62,947 bases of DNA. Source: Lachnospiraceae bacterium (GTDB lineage Bacteria > Bacillota > Clostridia > Lachnospirales > Lachnospiraceae). A program made the translations under genes and the position numbers. The DNA is taken from positions 1-62,947 of the forward strand of contig JAFYTM010000121.1 in assembly GCA_017558865.1 (NCBI GenBank), read 5' to 3'. The notes below the pieces were generated by a model. It had not been told where the DNA came from. It searched no databases and worked only from the letters and a program-made list of their open reading frames with translations. Shown here in pieces: positions 1 to 8,711 of the stretch (its first letter is position 1; each line of letters opens with the position of its first letter).

Positions 1-17
1 CGGAGGATTTTCCTCCG
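1..17 (-). terminator. hairpin downstream of the TrpB-like gene
   Basis: The first 17 bases form a perfect 7-bp inverted repeat (CGGAGGA / TCCTCCG) with a 3-base loop, 30 bases past the stop of the minus-strand TrpB-like gene. Any T-run would lie outside the window, so it cannot be confirmed as an intrinsic terminator. Confidence 0.45.
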
Positions 18-47
18 GCTGTCTTTTATATATTATATGTTTGAAAA

Positions 48-1427
48 TCACAGATCAATGCCAGGAAGGCTTGCAAAACCTTTTGCCAGGTCTTCATCAG
101 ACGGGATATAGTCAGACATGATTCCGTCGTTAAATTTGGCATAAGACATCATATCAAAGTATCCAGTGCCGGTCAGGCCGAATACGATCGTTTTCTCTTC
201 GCCGGTTTCTTTGCATTTCATTGCTTCATCAATAGCTACACGAATGGCATGACTGCTCTCAGGTGCAGGAAGAATTCCTTCTACCTTTGCGAACTGCTGA
301 GCGGCAGCAAATACGCTGGTCTGTTCTACGGATCGTGCTTCCATATATTTATCATCAAAAAGTTTGGAGAGTGTTGGACTCATACCGTGATAACGTAAGC
401 CGCCTGCATGGCTGGATGATGGAATAAATCCACTTCCCAGGGTATACATTTTGGCCAGAGGACATACCATACCGGTATCGCAGTAGTCATATGCGAATTT
501 ACCACGGGTCAGACTTGGGCAGCTCTTAGGTTCTACTGCGATGAGCTGATAATCTGCTTCTCCACGAAGCATCTCGCCAACAAATGGAGAGATCAGACCG
601 CCCAGATTGGAACCGCCTCCTGCACAGCCGATGATGATGTCTGGTTTGATATCATATTTGTCCAGAGCAGCTTTGGTTTCCAGACCAATGATGGACTGAT
701 GCAGCATAACCTGATTCAGCACAGAGCCAAGTACATAACGATATCCTTCTTTCACAGAAGCTGCCTCTACCGCCTCAGAGATGGCACAGCCAAGACTTCC
801 GGATGTTCCAGGATATTTGGCAAGAATATCACGGCCAACCTGAGTTTTTTCAGAAGGTGAAGGGGTGACATTGGCACCATAGGTTCTCATAACTTCGCGG
901 CGGAATGGTTTCTGCTCGTAGGAGCATTTTACCATATAGACTTCACAATCCAGACCCAGATAAGCACATGCCATGGAAAGCGCAGTTCCCCACTGACCGG
1001 CACCGGTCTCGGTGGTGACACCTTTTAATCCCTGCTGTTTTGCGTAATAAGCCTGTGCGATTGCAGAATTCAGCTTGTGGCTTCCGGAGGTGTTGTTGCC
1101 TTCAAATTTGTAATAAATTTTGGCTGGGGTATCAAGCTCTTTTTCCAGACAATAAGCACGGACGAGCGGAGATGGACGATACATTTTGTAGAAATCCAGG
1201 ATCTCCTGTGGGATATCAAAGTATGCAGTTGTATCATCCAGTTCTTGTCTTACCAGTTCATCACAGAATACAGGCTGAAGCTCCTCGAAGGTCATTGGCT
1301 GTAAAGTTTTCGGGTTCAGAAGCGGAGCCGGTTTGTCTTTCATGTCAGCGCGGACATTGTACCACTGACGAGGCATCTCACTTTCTTCCAGATATATTTT
1401 ATAAGGGATTTTTTTCTCTTCTGTCAT
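48..1427 (-). CDS. trpB: TrpB-like PLP-dependent enzyme (TrpB2-type tryptophan synthase beta subunit)
   Basis: This 459-residue PLP enzyme resembles the TrpB2 form of the tryptophan synthase beta chain, which joins indole to serine in the cytoplasm. The motif GSHKLN places the PLP-binding lysine near residue 118, and the phosphate-binding loop GCAGGGSNLGG is present. The protein is longer than the roughly 400-residue TrpB1 form and has the N-terminal extension usual for TrpB2. An AAGGAAG ribosome binding site precedes the ATG. It stands alone: no trpA or other trp gene is nearby. TrpB2 proteins outside a trp operon are often thought to salvage indole. The role here is inferred from the family; the fold assignment is firm. 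Confidence 0.88.
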   Translation of the reverse strand: MTEEKKIPYKIYLEESEMPRQWYNVRADMKDKPAPLLNPKTLQPMTFEELQPVFCDELVRQELDDTTAYFDIPQEILDFYKMYRPSPLVRAYCLEKELDTPAKIYYKFEGNNTSGSHKLNSAIAQAYYAKQQGLKGVTTETGAGQWGTALSMACAYLGLDCEVYMVKCSYEQKPFRREVMRTYGANVTPSPSEKTQVGRDILAKYPGTSGSLGCAISEAVEAASVKEGYRYVLGSVLNQVMLHQSIIGLETKAALDKYDIKPDIIIGCAGGGSNLGGLISPFVGEMLRGEADYQLIAVEPKSCPSLTRGKFAYDYCDTGMVCPLAKMYTLGSGFIPSSSHAGGLRYHGMSPTLSKLFDDKYMEARSVEQTSVFAAAQQFAKVEGILPAPESSHAIRVAIDEAMKCKETGEEKTIVFGLTGTGYFDMMSYAKFNDGIMSDYIPSDEDLAKGFASLPGIDL

Positions 1428-1460
1428 TGCTGTCTTCCTTTCTGTAAAGTATATTCCTTT

Positions 1461-1489
1461 ATCTTACTATTGTAAAAAAGAAGCGTCAA
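1461..1489 (-). promoter_or_regulatory. sigma-A promoter of the TrpB-like gene
   Basis: On the minus strand, TTGACG (1484-1489) and TAAGAT (1461-1466) are separated by exactly 17 bases, about 35 bases before the start codon. Predicted by consensus match only. Confidence 0.65.
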
Positions 1490-1563
1490 TTATTTTTTTG
1501 TAAAATATGCGACATAATATAAAAAATCGTTGTTAAAAATTGGTTTTTAAAGGACAGATGTCG

Positions 1564-1592
1564 TTGACTTTTACACCTGAATTATTTAAAAT
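1564..1592 (+). promoter_or_regulatory. sigma-A promoter of the phosphoglucomutase gene
   Basis: TTGACT (1564-1569), a 17-base spacer and TAAAAT (1587-1592) form a near-consensus promoter about 57 bases before the chosen ATG at 1649. It is divergent from the TrpB-like promoter at 1461-1489. Confidence 0.7.
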
Positions 1593-1648
1593 TAGATATA
1601 AGTGAAAGTATGTCAGCTTTCAAATATCAAAAGGTGGGGTGCACGATT

Positions 1649-3331
1649 ATGTACTTAGAAGATTACAAACGTTGGTTGGAAACTGATCTGGAAGATCCTG
1701 CTTTAAAAGCAGAGCTGGAGTCCATTGAAGGTAATGATGAAGAGATCAAAGACCGTTTTGCAGTAGCTTTACAGTTTGGTACTGCAGGATTACGTGGTGT
1801 GTTGGGAGCAGGCTCCAACCGTATGAACATTTATGTGGTTCGTCAGGCAACACAGGGTCTTGCTAACTGGGTGAAAACACAGGGGGGCAATCAGTTAGTA
1901 GCGATCAGCTATGACAGCCGTATCAACAGTGATGTATTTGCAAAGACTGCAGCATGCGTACTGGCTGCAAATGGAATTAAAGTACGCATCTATGATGCTC
2001 TGATGCCGGTTCCGGCACTGAGCTTTGCAACCCGTTATTATCAGGCAAATGCCGGTGTTATGGTAACTGCTTCCCATAACCCTGCAAAATACAACGGCTA
2101 CAAAGCATATGGTCCGGATGGATGCCAGATGACCGATGAGGCAGCAGATATCGTATATGCTGAGATTCAGAAGACGGATATCCTGACCGGTGCGAAGATG
2201 ATGACCTTTGAAGAAGGTATGTCCGCAGGTCTGATCGAGTATGTAGGAGATGACTGTAAGGAAGCTCTTTACGAGGCAATCAAGGCACGCAGTGTACGTC
2301 CAGGTCTGTGCAAGACTGCTGGTCTGAAATTAGTATATTCTCCGCTGAATGGTTCTGGCCTTGTTCCGGTTATGAGAATCCTGAACGATATTGGTATTGA
2401 TGATATTACCATCGTTCCGGAGCAGCAGTATCCGGACGGCAACTTCCCGACCTGTCCGTATCCAAACCCGGAGATTTTTGAAGCTCTTCGTCTTGGTCTG
2501 GAACTGGCACAGAAAGAAGGCGCAGACCTGATGCTGGCAACCGACCCAGATGCAGACCGTGTTGGTATCGCTATGAAGTGTCCGGATGGAAGCTATGAGC
2601 TGGTATCCGGTAATGAAGTGGGTGCTCTGTTATTAGATTACATCTGTGCAGGACGTATCGAAAAAGGTACGATGCCGGAGAAAGCAGTAGCAGTAAAATC
2701 TCTCGTATCCACACCTCTTGCAGATGCAATCGCAGCTCACTACGGTGTTGAGATGAGAAACGTTCTGACAGGATTCAAATGGATCGGTGATCAGATCGCT
2801 CAGTTAGAGGCAGCAGGTGAAGTTGACCGCTTTATCTTCGGTTTTGAGGAGTCCTATGGATATCTGGCTGGACCGTATGTACGTGATAAAGATGCGGTAA
2901 TCGGTTCCATGCTCATCTGTGAGATGGCAGCATACTACAGAAGCATCGGTTCTTCTCTGAAACAGAGAATGGAAGAAATCTATACACAGTATGGTCGTTA
3001 TCTGAACAAGACAGACAGCTACGAGTTCCCGGGTCTGTCCGGTATGGACAAGATGGCTGGCATTATGGATGATCTTCGTAAGAATCCGCTGACAGCAATC
3101 GGCGAATACAAAGTAACAAAAGTAGTTGATTATAAGAAGACTGAGGAGACCGGACTTCCGGCTGCAAATGTTCTGGTATTCAAACTGGAAGGCGGCGCAG
3201 AGGCAATCATTCGTCCATCCGGTACCGAGCCAAAGATCAAGACTTACTTTACTACTTTAGGAAAAGACCTGGCAGAAGCACAGGCACAGAAAGATGCTCT
3301 TGCAGCAGCTTTAAAACCAATCTTCTCATAA
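1649..3331 (+). CDS. pgcA: phosphoglucomutase / phosphomannomutase
   Basis: This 560-residue alpha-D-phosphohexomutase interconverts glucose-1-phosphate and glucose-6-phosphate, feeding nucleotide-sugar and glycan synthesis. All four family loops are visible: the phosphoserine loop TASHNP (Ser near residue 142), the metal loop DPDADR, the sugar-binding loop GFEESYGY and the phosphate-binding loop RPSGTEPK near the C-terminus. An ATG at 1610 is in frame, but the ATG at 1649 is preferred because AAGGTGGGG lies just before it and the protein then begins in the usual family position. Codon use is biased, suggesting strong expression. The next gene is glucose-6-phosphate isomerase, which uses the same metabolite. 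Specificity for glucose over mannose is inferred. Confidence 0.92.
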   Translation: MYLEDYKRWLETDLEDPALKAELESIEGNDEEIKDRFAVALQFGTAGLRGVLGAGSNRMNIYVVRQATQGLANWVKTQGGNQLVAISYDSRINSDVFAKTAACVLAANGIKVRIYDALMPVPALSFATRYYQANAGVMVTASHNPAKYNGYKAYGPDGCQMTDEAADIVYAEIQKTDILTGAKMMTFEEGMSAGLIEYVGDDCKEALYEAIKARSVRPGLCKTAGLKLVYSPLNGSGLVPVMRILNDIGIDDITIVPEQQYPDGNFPTCPYPNPEIFEALRLGLELAQKEGADLMLATDPDADRVGIAMKCPDGSYELVSGNEVGALLLDYICAGRIEKGTMPEKAVAVKSLVSTPLADAIAAHYGVEMRNVLTGFKWIGDQIAQLEAAGEVDRFIFGFEESYGYLAGPYVRDKDAVIGSMLICEMAAYYRSIGSSLKQRMEEIYTQYGRYLNKTDSYEFPGLSGMDKMAGIMDDLRKNPLTAIGEYKVTKVVDYKKTEETGLPAANVLVFKLEGGAEAIIRPSGTEPKIKTYFTTLGKDLAEAQAQKDALAAALKPIFS

Positions 3332-3355
3332 GAGGATCATTTTGAAATGAAATAA

Positions 3356-3403
3356 GAAATCCCGCCAGTGGAGATAAGAAGAATTCTCTGTTGGCGGGGT
3401 TTC
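3356..3403 (+). terminator. hairpin between pgcA and pgi
   Basis: A 12-bp stem (GAAATCCCGCCA pairing with TGGCGGGGTTTC, one G-U pair) closes a 24-base loop after the pgcA stop. The T-run is poor, so it may only partly separate the two genes. Confidence 0.5.
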
Positions 3404-3428
3404 AAAAAATATTAAGGGGGTTTTTATC

Positions 3429-5009
3429 ATGGTTACATGGAAAAATTTGGATACACTGGCTTCTTATCAGGAGCTGGAAAAGGCAGAGAAAGTAAATCTG
3501 GCAGCAGTAATGACCGGAGAAAACGGAGCAGAGCGCGTGAAAAAATACAGTGTTCCAATGGCAGAAGGTCTTGTTTATAACTATGCTGCAAAACGTGTGG
3601 ATGATGATGTGCTGGCAGCTCTTGCAAAACTGGCAGAGGAAGCTCAGCTTGTAGACAAATATGAGGCTCTTTACAATGGTGAAGTGATCAATACCGGAGA
3701 AAAACGTCTGGTTCTTCATCAGATGACCCGTGGACAGCTGGGAGATGCTGTTATGGCTGACGGTGTGAACAAACGTGATTTCTATGTAGGTGAGCAGAAG
3801 AAGATCGCAGAATTCGCTGAAAAAGTACATTCTGGCGAGATTGCAAATGCAGCTGGTGAGAAATTTACGACAGTTGTACAGATCGGTATCGGCGGAAGTG
3901 ACCTTGGACCTCGTGCGATCTACCTTGCACTTGAGAACTGGGCAAAGAAGAATGATACTCTGAAGATGGAAGCAAAATTCATCAGCAACGTAGATCCTGA
4001 TGATGCAGCAGCAGTTCTGAATTCCATCGATGTAGCTCATTCTCTGTTCGTACTGGTATCCAAATCCGGTACAACTCTTGAGACTCTGACCAATGAGTCC
4101 TTCGTAAAAGATGCCTTAAAGAATGCTGGTCTGGATGCTTCCAAACATATGGTAGCAGTTACCAGTGAGACTTCTCCTCTGGCTAAGAGTGCAGATTATC
4201 TTGCAGCATTCTTCATGGATGATTATATTGGCGGACGTTTCTCCTCCACTTCCGGAGTTGGCGGTGCTGTATTATCTCTGGCATTTGGACCGGAAGTATT
4301 TGCACAGTTCCTTGATGGAGCAGCAAAGGCTGATGAGACTGCTAAGAATAAAGATTTATTACAGAACCCGGCAATGCTGGATGCTCTGATTGGTGTGTAT
4401 GAGCGCAACGTACTTGGGCATCTGTGTACCGCAGTTTTACCGTATTCTCAGGCACTGAGCCGTTTCCCGGCACATCTGCAGCAGCTGGATATGGAGTCCA
4501 ATGGAAAATCTGTAAACCGTTTTGGTGAGCCGATCAATTATGTAACAGGTCCGGTGATCTTTGGAGAACCGGGAACTAACGGACAGCATTCCTTCTATCA
4601 GTTACTGCATCAGGGAACCGATATTGTACCGTTACAGTTCATCGGATTCAAGAACAATCAGTGCGGCAGTGACGTAGTGATCGAGGACAGCACCAGCCAG
4701 CAGAAACTGTGTGCAAACGTAGTTGCTCAGATCGTTGCTTTTGCATGTGGTAAAGATGACGCAGATCAGAATAAGAAATTCGAAGGCGGCCGTCCATCCA
4801 GTATTATCGTTGGTGATCAGCTGACTCCAGGTTCCATGGGAGCACTTCTGTCACACTTTGAGAACAAGATCATGTTCCAGGGCTTTGCATGGAATGTGAA
4901 CAGCTTTGACCAGGAAGGTGTACAGCTCGGTAAGGTACTTGCAAAACGTGTACTGGCTCATGAGACAGACGGGGCACTGAAAGTATACAGTGATCTGTTA
5001 AATATTTAA
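3429..5009 (+). CDS. pgi: glucose-6-phosphate isomerase (long form)
   Basis: This 526-residue phosphoglucose isomerase interconverts glucose-6-phosphate and fructose-6-phosphate. The first signature region (VSKSGTTLETL, then GGRFSSTSGVGG) and the second (GEPGTNGQHSFYQLLHQGT, containing the catalytic histidine) are intact. The protein is longer than the roughly 450-residue form of many Firmicutes and carries the insertions typical of the E. coli/eukaryote type. AAGGGGG lies just before the ATG. Codon use is strongly biased, as in highly expressed genes. It follows pgcA directly, so glycolysis and glycan-precursor supply sit together, and a strong terminator ends the unit. Confidence 0.95.
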   Translation: MVTWKNLDTLASYQELEKAEKVNLAAVMTGENGAERVKKYSVPMAEGLVYNYAAKRVDDDVLAALAKLAEEAQLVDKYEALYNGEVINTGEKRLVLHQMTRGQLGDAVMADGVNKRDFYVGEQKKIAEFAEKVHSGEIANAAGEKFTTVVQIGIGGSDLGPRAIYLALENWAKKNDTLKMEAKFISNVDPDDAAAVLNSIDVAHSLFVLVSKSGTTLETLTNESFVKDALKNAGLDASKHMVAVTSETSPLAKSADYLAAFFMDDYIGGRFSSTSGVGGAVLSLAFGPEVFAQFLDGAAKADETAKNKDLLQNPAMLDALIGVYERNVLGHLCTAVLPYSQALSRFPAHLQQLDMESNGKSVNRFGEPINYVTGPVIFGEPGTNGQHSFYQLLHQGTDIVPLQFIGFKNNQCGSDVVIEDSTSQQKLCANVVAQIVAFACGKDDADQNKKFEGGRPSSIIVGDQLTPGSMGALLSHFENKIMFQGFAWNVNSFDQEGVQLGKVLAKRVLAHETDGALKVYSDLLNI

Positions 5010-5035
5010 TCGAATACTGGTTGCAGAATAAAGTC

Positions 5036-5071
5036 GGGGCGTGATCTGTAGGATCACGCCCCGTTTATTTC
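5036..5071 (+). terminator. intrinsic terminator of pgi
   Basis: A perfect 12-bp stem (CGGGGCGTGATC / GATCACGCCCCG) with a 5-base loop is followed by TTTATTT. It lies between converging genes and may also act on the minus-strand gene ending at 5112. Confidence 0.88.
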
Positions 5072-5111
5072 TGTGTTATATAGGATATGGTTTTCCTTTT
5101 CAGCTGCAGGA

Positions 5112-6032
5112 TCACCAGTCGCTGTCCCAGTCTGTACTGCTGTCATCCCAGTCGTAATCATTATCCCAGTCCAGGTCATCATCGTCCCAGTCATCATTCC
5201 AGGTATCCGCATCCTTTATGGTGTCACTGTCATTGATGCCATCCTCATTGATGTCATCCTCATAAGAATCCAGTGTATCCATATCATCTTTATCCCAATA
5301 ATCGCTGCTGCGGATATAAGGATAATAAATGATCTGGTCTGTTTGTGTTGTCTGGACCGTCTGGGTGTCATTCGGTTCCGGATCGGCAAGCTTATATTTC
5401 TTCCAGTTATCGTAGAGCTCCTCGTCTACGCCAGAGATTGCAAACCAGTCATCTGCGGGTGCATCATACTGATACCAGGTGTCGCCCAGATCATTCGTGT
5501 AATAATAGGTATCCTGATACAGGTAATAGCCTTTATCAGGCAGTTTTGCTGTAGCAATGATTTGAAAGAGTATGAGTGCTATCACGATCAGAAGTGTCTT
5601 GATTTTGCTGCCACTGCGTTTCTGTTTGTTTTCCTGTTTTTTTGGTTTCGCCTCGCCTGCTGCAATCTTCGCTTTCTGGTCGGTCACTTCGGAGCGTAAT
5701 TTTTGATACAATTCATTGACCGCATAGGCTTCATCAGAACCTCTGTAACGAATCGCGCGCTCACCATTGGCTTTGTTCTTATAAACGATAAAAATTCCGC
5801 CGGCATCTTCATAAATACCAAATGCTTTTGGCTCTCGGATATCTTCCCCAATAAAGAAACGCATCTGTTCCAGAGGAAGTTCCCTGGAAACAGCATATTC
5901 CTTCAGTTCTTCAATGGTTTTGGGAATACCCTCACCACTTCGCACCATATGCTCATTGGGTGCCCCGCAGGCAGGGCACAATTCTTCTGTATCAGGAATA
6001 AAATTCCCACAATATTCACATTTGACTTTCAT
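5112..6032 (-). CDS. zinc-ribbon membrane protein with an Asp/Trp-rich tail
   Basis: This 306-residue protein of unknown function starts with a zinc ribbon (CxxC at residues 5-8 and 19-22). A cytoplasmic region of mixed charge follows (about 35-120), then a Lys-rich linker, one membrane segment (about 145-161), a Tyr-rich external region and a C-terminal tail of some 65 residues dominated by Asp, with Trp, Asn and Ser. The predicted order is inside-membrane-outside, which would put the acidic tail outside. An AGGAGA ribosome binding site precedes the ATG. The tail could bind divalent cations or basic wall material, but that is speculation. I recognise no named family beyond the zinc ribbon. 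Confidence 0.8.
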   Translation of the reverse strand: MKVKCEYCGNFIPDTEELCPACGAPNEHMVRSGEGIPKTIEELKEYAVSRELPLEQMRFFIGEDIREPKAFGIYEDAGGIFIVYKNKANGERAIRYRGSDEAYAVNELYQKLRSEVTDQKAKIAAGEAKPKKQENKQKRSGSKIKTLLIVIALILFQIIATAKLPDKGYYLYQDTYYYTNDLGDTWYQYDAPADDWFAISGVDEELYDNWKKYKLADPEPNDTQTVQTTQTDQIIYYPYIRSSDYWDKDDMDTLDSYEDDINEDGINDSDTIKDADTWNDDWDDDDLDWDNDYDWDDSSTDWDSDW

Positions 6033-6392
6033 ATCGTCTCCTATCCTGCCTTACAAAAATCTTCGTTATATCCCGTTAGAAAAGCGTTGTTACCTCTATG
6101 TAAGCATAGATATCAGTTTTAAGACTAACATAGATATTGGCTTCCTGCAACTGTTTTCGTCTGCCATGATGATCGCGAAAATCCACTGTCATCTTTGCAG
6201 ATATTTCTGATTTGAACGTGAATTTCATTCAAGACCATATTTTTATCAGAGATCCAGTTCCAGGTAAAAAGAACATAAGTTCGCGCAGGGCTATGCAATG
6301 TTTGCAAGTTGTGATATATTAAGAAAAATAGAGTTGAATACTATAAATGAGTAAATATTAAATTTTGCACAAATAAAAACATCTCCTAAAAA
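6033..6392. other. 360-base stretch with no recognisable gene
   Basis: No reading frame here has both a ribosome binding site and a recognisable product. A 60-codon minus-strand frame (6125-6307) starts without a convincing ribosome binding site and matches nothing I know. A small hairpin (TCTATG / CATAGA near 6096-6111) is visible. The stretch is AT-rich and leads into the gene-fragment scar that follows. Confidence 0.5.
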
Positions 6393-6556
6393 ATGATGTA
6401 TAATTGTAATAGCGACAAAATATTTATACCTGTCGTTGGAACAGGGTTATCCCTATCTGAAACAAAAATCAGACAGGAGCAGGTTGCAAATTTGTACGAT
6501 TCTATCCGTAAAGGTATATCCTTTGAAGAACTAATAGCTCTTGCAGGAAATGTTTT
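6393..6556 (+). pseudogene. unrecognised gene fragment upstream of the uvrB remnant
   Basis: A frame open from 6393 encodes about 50 residues containing IPVVGTGLS, then runs into the uvrB remnant in a different frame from uvrB and stops at 6617. The IPVVGTG stretch is loosely like a phosphate-binding loop of macro-type domains, but that resemblance is weak. No ribosome binding site is seen and a stop codon lies just upstream. It is best read as the 3' remnant of an unknown gene. Confidence 0.3.
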
Positions 6557-6679
6557 AAACTATATTCTGAATACCAGCCTACCGGCGACCAGCCTCAGGC
6601 TATCGAAGCTCTTGTAAAAGGCTTCCAGGAAGGCAACCAATGCCAGACATTACCTGGGGTTACTGGGTTTGGACGAACG
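6557..6679 (+). pseudogene. 5' fragment of uvrB, truncated duplicate
   Basis: Forty-one codons align without a gap to the intact uvrB (9186-9308), from the conserved start KLHSEY to the Walker A loop. Thirty-five of 41 residues are identical, while many third positions differ. The Walker lysine is replaced (GFGRT for GSGKT), and the similarity ends just after it. The region before it (from about 6551) also resembles sequence just before uvrB codon KLH. With no start codon in this frame and no downstream uvrB domains it cannot encode a working UvrB. It marks the site where the DNA between 6680 and about 9185 separated two copies of the uvrB 5' end. Confidence 0.85.
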
Positions 6680-6795
6680 GAACCGTTCAAAATATTCAAT
6701 AAGGTTTGCGCTTTACATTGTAAAAAAAGTACAATATCATTGAACAAACAAGACGGAAATGTAAAAAATGTGCAATAAAGGAGCTTCCTGTATAA

Positions 6796-7401
6796 TTCAG
6801 TGGTTGCTTTATCAGAATGGGAACTTCTTCTCAGCCAATGACAACAACTATGATTGATGATTTATACAGTAAGAGAATCCATACTACTTTGCGTAATATA
6901 CCGTCACCAAGGCAGGATTTGACTTTTGCACAGTTGAAAATTGAGAATTCGACTATGGAGAAAGTTACCTTTAGTTGTAGCAGTATGCCACGAAACCGTG
7001 AACTTATGCGTGTGTTCAAAGATGTCGGGCTGGTTGAGCAGCTTGGTTCTGGTATGAGTAGAATTTTAAAGGTGTATGATAAGAACATTTTCAAAATATC
7101 GGAACACTTTATAAAGGTAGAGTTCCCATTTTCTGTACCAAAAGATATAGCGATTGATGATAATAACAAAGAGCATGGTAGTGATAATATTGGTAACACC
7201 CAAGATAATATTCAAGTTAAGATATTGAAGTTTTGCGAAAAGCCAAGAAGTAAAAAAGAAATTGCTGCATATATGGGATATAAAGATACAAAGAGTTTTG
7301 CTAAAAGGTATCTTATTCCTCTGTATAATAATGGGAAAATTCAAATGACTATTCCAGAACATCCGACAAGTAAAAATCAAAAATATGTCACTGTCAAATA
7401 A
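6796..7401 (+). pseudogene. decayed AlbA_2 (Schlafen-like) ATP-binding regulator
   Basis: Two pieces of an AlbA_2/ATP-binding transcriptional-regulator family protein are joined in one frame. The first (about 6805-6950) matches the end of the AlbA_2 domain (IRMGTSSQPM, then DDLYSKR and RQDLTFAQLKI). The second (about 6985-7401) matches the C-terminal part (PRNRELMRVFKDVGLVEQLGSG) and the winged helix ending TSKNQKYVTVK. A stop codon at 6793-6795 cuts off the N-terminus, and the middle of the protein, normally well over 100 residues, is missing. The ATG at 6817 has no good ribosome binding site. It probably makes no functional protein, though the winged-helix end is intact. Family match is by recall of motifs. 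Confidence 0.72.
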
Positions 7402-7493
7402 TTATAAAACGGAATGGAAATGCTTGAACGGAAGAGGATATTGAACAAAATTGCCAGAAACGTAAAAAATATTCAATGAATACTCGTCTGACA

Positions 7494-7543
7494 ACTTTGC
7501 ACGTATTATGATTACAGATTTGTGACCTGAATTCGTGTAATGG
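7494..7543 (+). repeat. direct repeat, left copy (50 nt core)
   Basis: This 50-base core matches 8958-9007 at 46 of 50 positions, in the same orientation, 1,464 bases away, with RhuM between the copies. Looser similarity extends upstream to the GAATGGAAATGCT at 7412, matching 8870. It lies right after the decayed AlbA_2 gene. Confidence 0.9.
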
Positions 7544-7599
7544 AAAAAAGTTTGTGAAATATAAAACGGATACATACATGTAGCAAGTGGAATAAGATT

Positions 7600-7626
7600 C
7601 AACTATTCGAATTTTTCGAATAGTTG
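7600..7626. promoter_or_regulatory. perfect inverted repeat upstream of RhuM (candidate operator)
   Basis: A perfect 12-bp inverted repeat (CAACTATTCGAA / TTCGAATAGTTG) around TTT ends 8 bases before the RhuM ribosome binding site (AGAGGTG, 7635-7641). No T-run follows on either strand, so a protein-binding site or a leader hairpin is more likely than a terminator. Confidence 0.6.
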
Positions 7627-7646
7627 AAAAAGAAAGAGGTGAAAGC

Positions 7647-8711
7647 ATGGGAAAGAAAAAACAAAAGGAAATATCAATTATTCGTTCATCAGCGGCTGAA
7701 TATTTAACCTTTATTACAGCAACAGGAGAGAGCGATGTAAATGCTATATATTTTGATGAGAATGTCTGGCTTACACAAAAAATGATGGGATTATTATATA
7801 ATGTAGAAACGCATACAATTAATTACCATTTAAAAAAAATATTTGCTGATGGCGAATTGGAGGAACAGTCAGTTATACGAAAATTTCAGATAACTGCGTC
7901 TAATGGAAAAAACTATAATACAAACCATTATAATTTGAAAGCTATTATTGCGGTTGGTAATAAAGTGGATTCGCCAAGAGCTGTACAGTTTCGTAAATGG
8001 GCGAATGGTATCATTGAAGAATTTACGATAAAAGGGTTTACTATGGATGATGAGCGTTTAAAAAACTTTGGTACTGTTTTGACGAAAGATTACTTTGAAG
8101 AGCAGTTAGAACGAATTAGAGAGATACGCTTATCTGAAAGAAGATTTTATCAAAAAATTACGGATATTTATGCGACAAGTATTGACTATGATCCGAAGGC
8201 TCAGACCACCAGAGTATTTTTTGCTAAGGTGCAGAATCAGTTGCACTGGGCAATACATGGAGAAACAGCGGCGGAAGTAATTTATCATAGAGCTGACAGT
8301 GAAAGAGAACACATGGGATTGAATACATGGAAAGATGCACCAAATGGTAAGATACAGAGATTCGATGTGGTTGTGGCTAAGAATTATTTGACAGCAGAAG
8401 AACTGTCAGCGATGGCAAGAATTGTGAATGCTTATTTGGATTTAGCAGAGCTCAGAGCTGAAGAACAGATTCCAATGACTATGGAGGATTGGGCAGAACA
8501 ATTTGAAGGCGTATTACGGTTATCAAGAAAAGACATTCTAACTCATGCGGGAAGTATTTCAGCTAAAATGGCGGAACAGCATGCGTTAAGTGAGTTTGAG
8601 AAATATAGAGTAAAACAAGATCAACTTTATCAAAGTGATTTTGATAAAGTTTTAATAGGTGATGGGCAGGACGAAATTATTGTTGTTGAAGTGGATACAG
8701 TGGAGCCATAA
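7647..8711 (+). CDS. RhuM family protein
   Basis: This 354-residue protein matches the RhuM family (named from a Salmonella pathogenicity-island gene), which is common on genomic islands and has no settled biochemical role. The N-terminal third has a DNA-binding-like region typical of the family (VWLTQKMMGLLYNVETHTINYHL, then KNYNTNHYNLKAIIAVG and AVQFRKWA). A long helical region follows and then a conserved C-terminal domain. The length is normal and the frame is intact, with AGAGGTG before the ATG. It sits inside a scar flanked by direct repeats, beside a decayed regulator gene. Its low GC contrasts with uvrB downstream, which fits horizontal transfer. Confidence 0.85.
   Translation: MGKKKQKEISIIRSSAAEYLTFITATGESDVNAIYFDENVWLTQKMMGLLYNVETHTINYHLKKIFADGELEEQSVIRKFQITASNGKNYNTNHYNLKAIIAVGNKVDSPRAVQFRKWANGIIEEFTIKGFTMDDERLKNFGTVLTKDYFEEQLERIREIRLSERRFYQKITDIYATSIDYDPKAQTTRVFFAKVQNQLHWAIHGETAAEVIYHRADSEREHMGLNTWKDAPNGKIQRFDVVVAKNYLTAEELSAMARIVNAYLDLAELRAEEQIPMTMEDWAEQFEGVLRLSRKDILTHAGSISAKMAEQHALSEFEKYRVKQDQLYQSDFDKVLIGDGQDEIIVVEVDTVEP

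Noticed and set aside
3402..4040. 212-residue minus-strand frame over pgi
   Set aside because: Antisense to strongly biased pgi codons, no ribosome binding site, no recognisable domain.
5073..5699. 208-residue Ile/Val-rich plus-strand frame
   Set aside because: It is the reverse of the Asp-rich tail; it has no ribosome binding site, and the minus-strand gene has a zinc ribbon and a good start.
6125..6307. 60-residue minus-strand frame in the scar
   Set aside because: No convincing ribosome binding site, no recognisable domain, and it lies in decayed DNA.
7646..8711. RhuM as part of a complete defence system
   Set aside because: No intact nuclease, methyltransferase or helicase partner lies within the scar; the only neighbour is a broken regulator.
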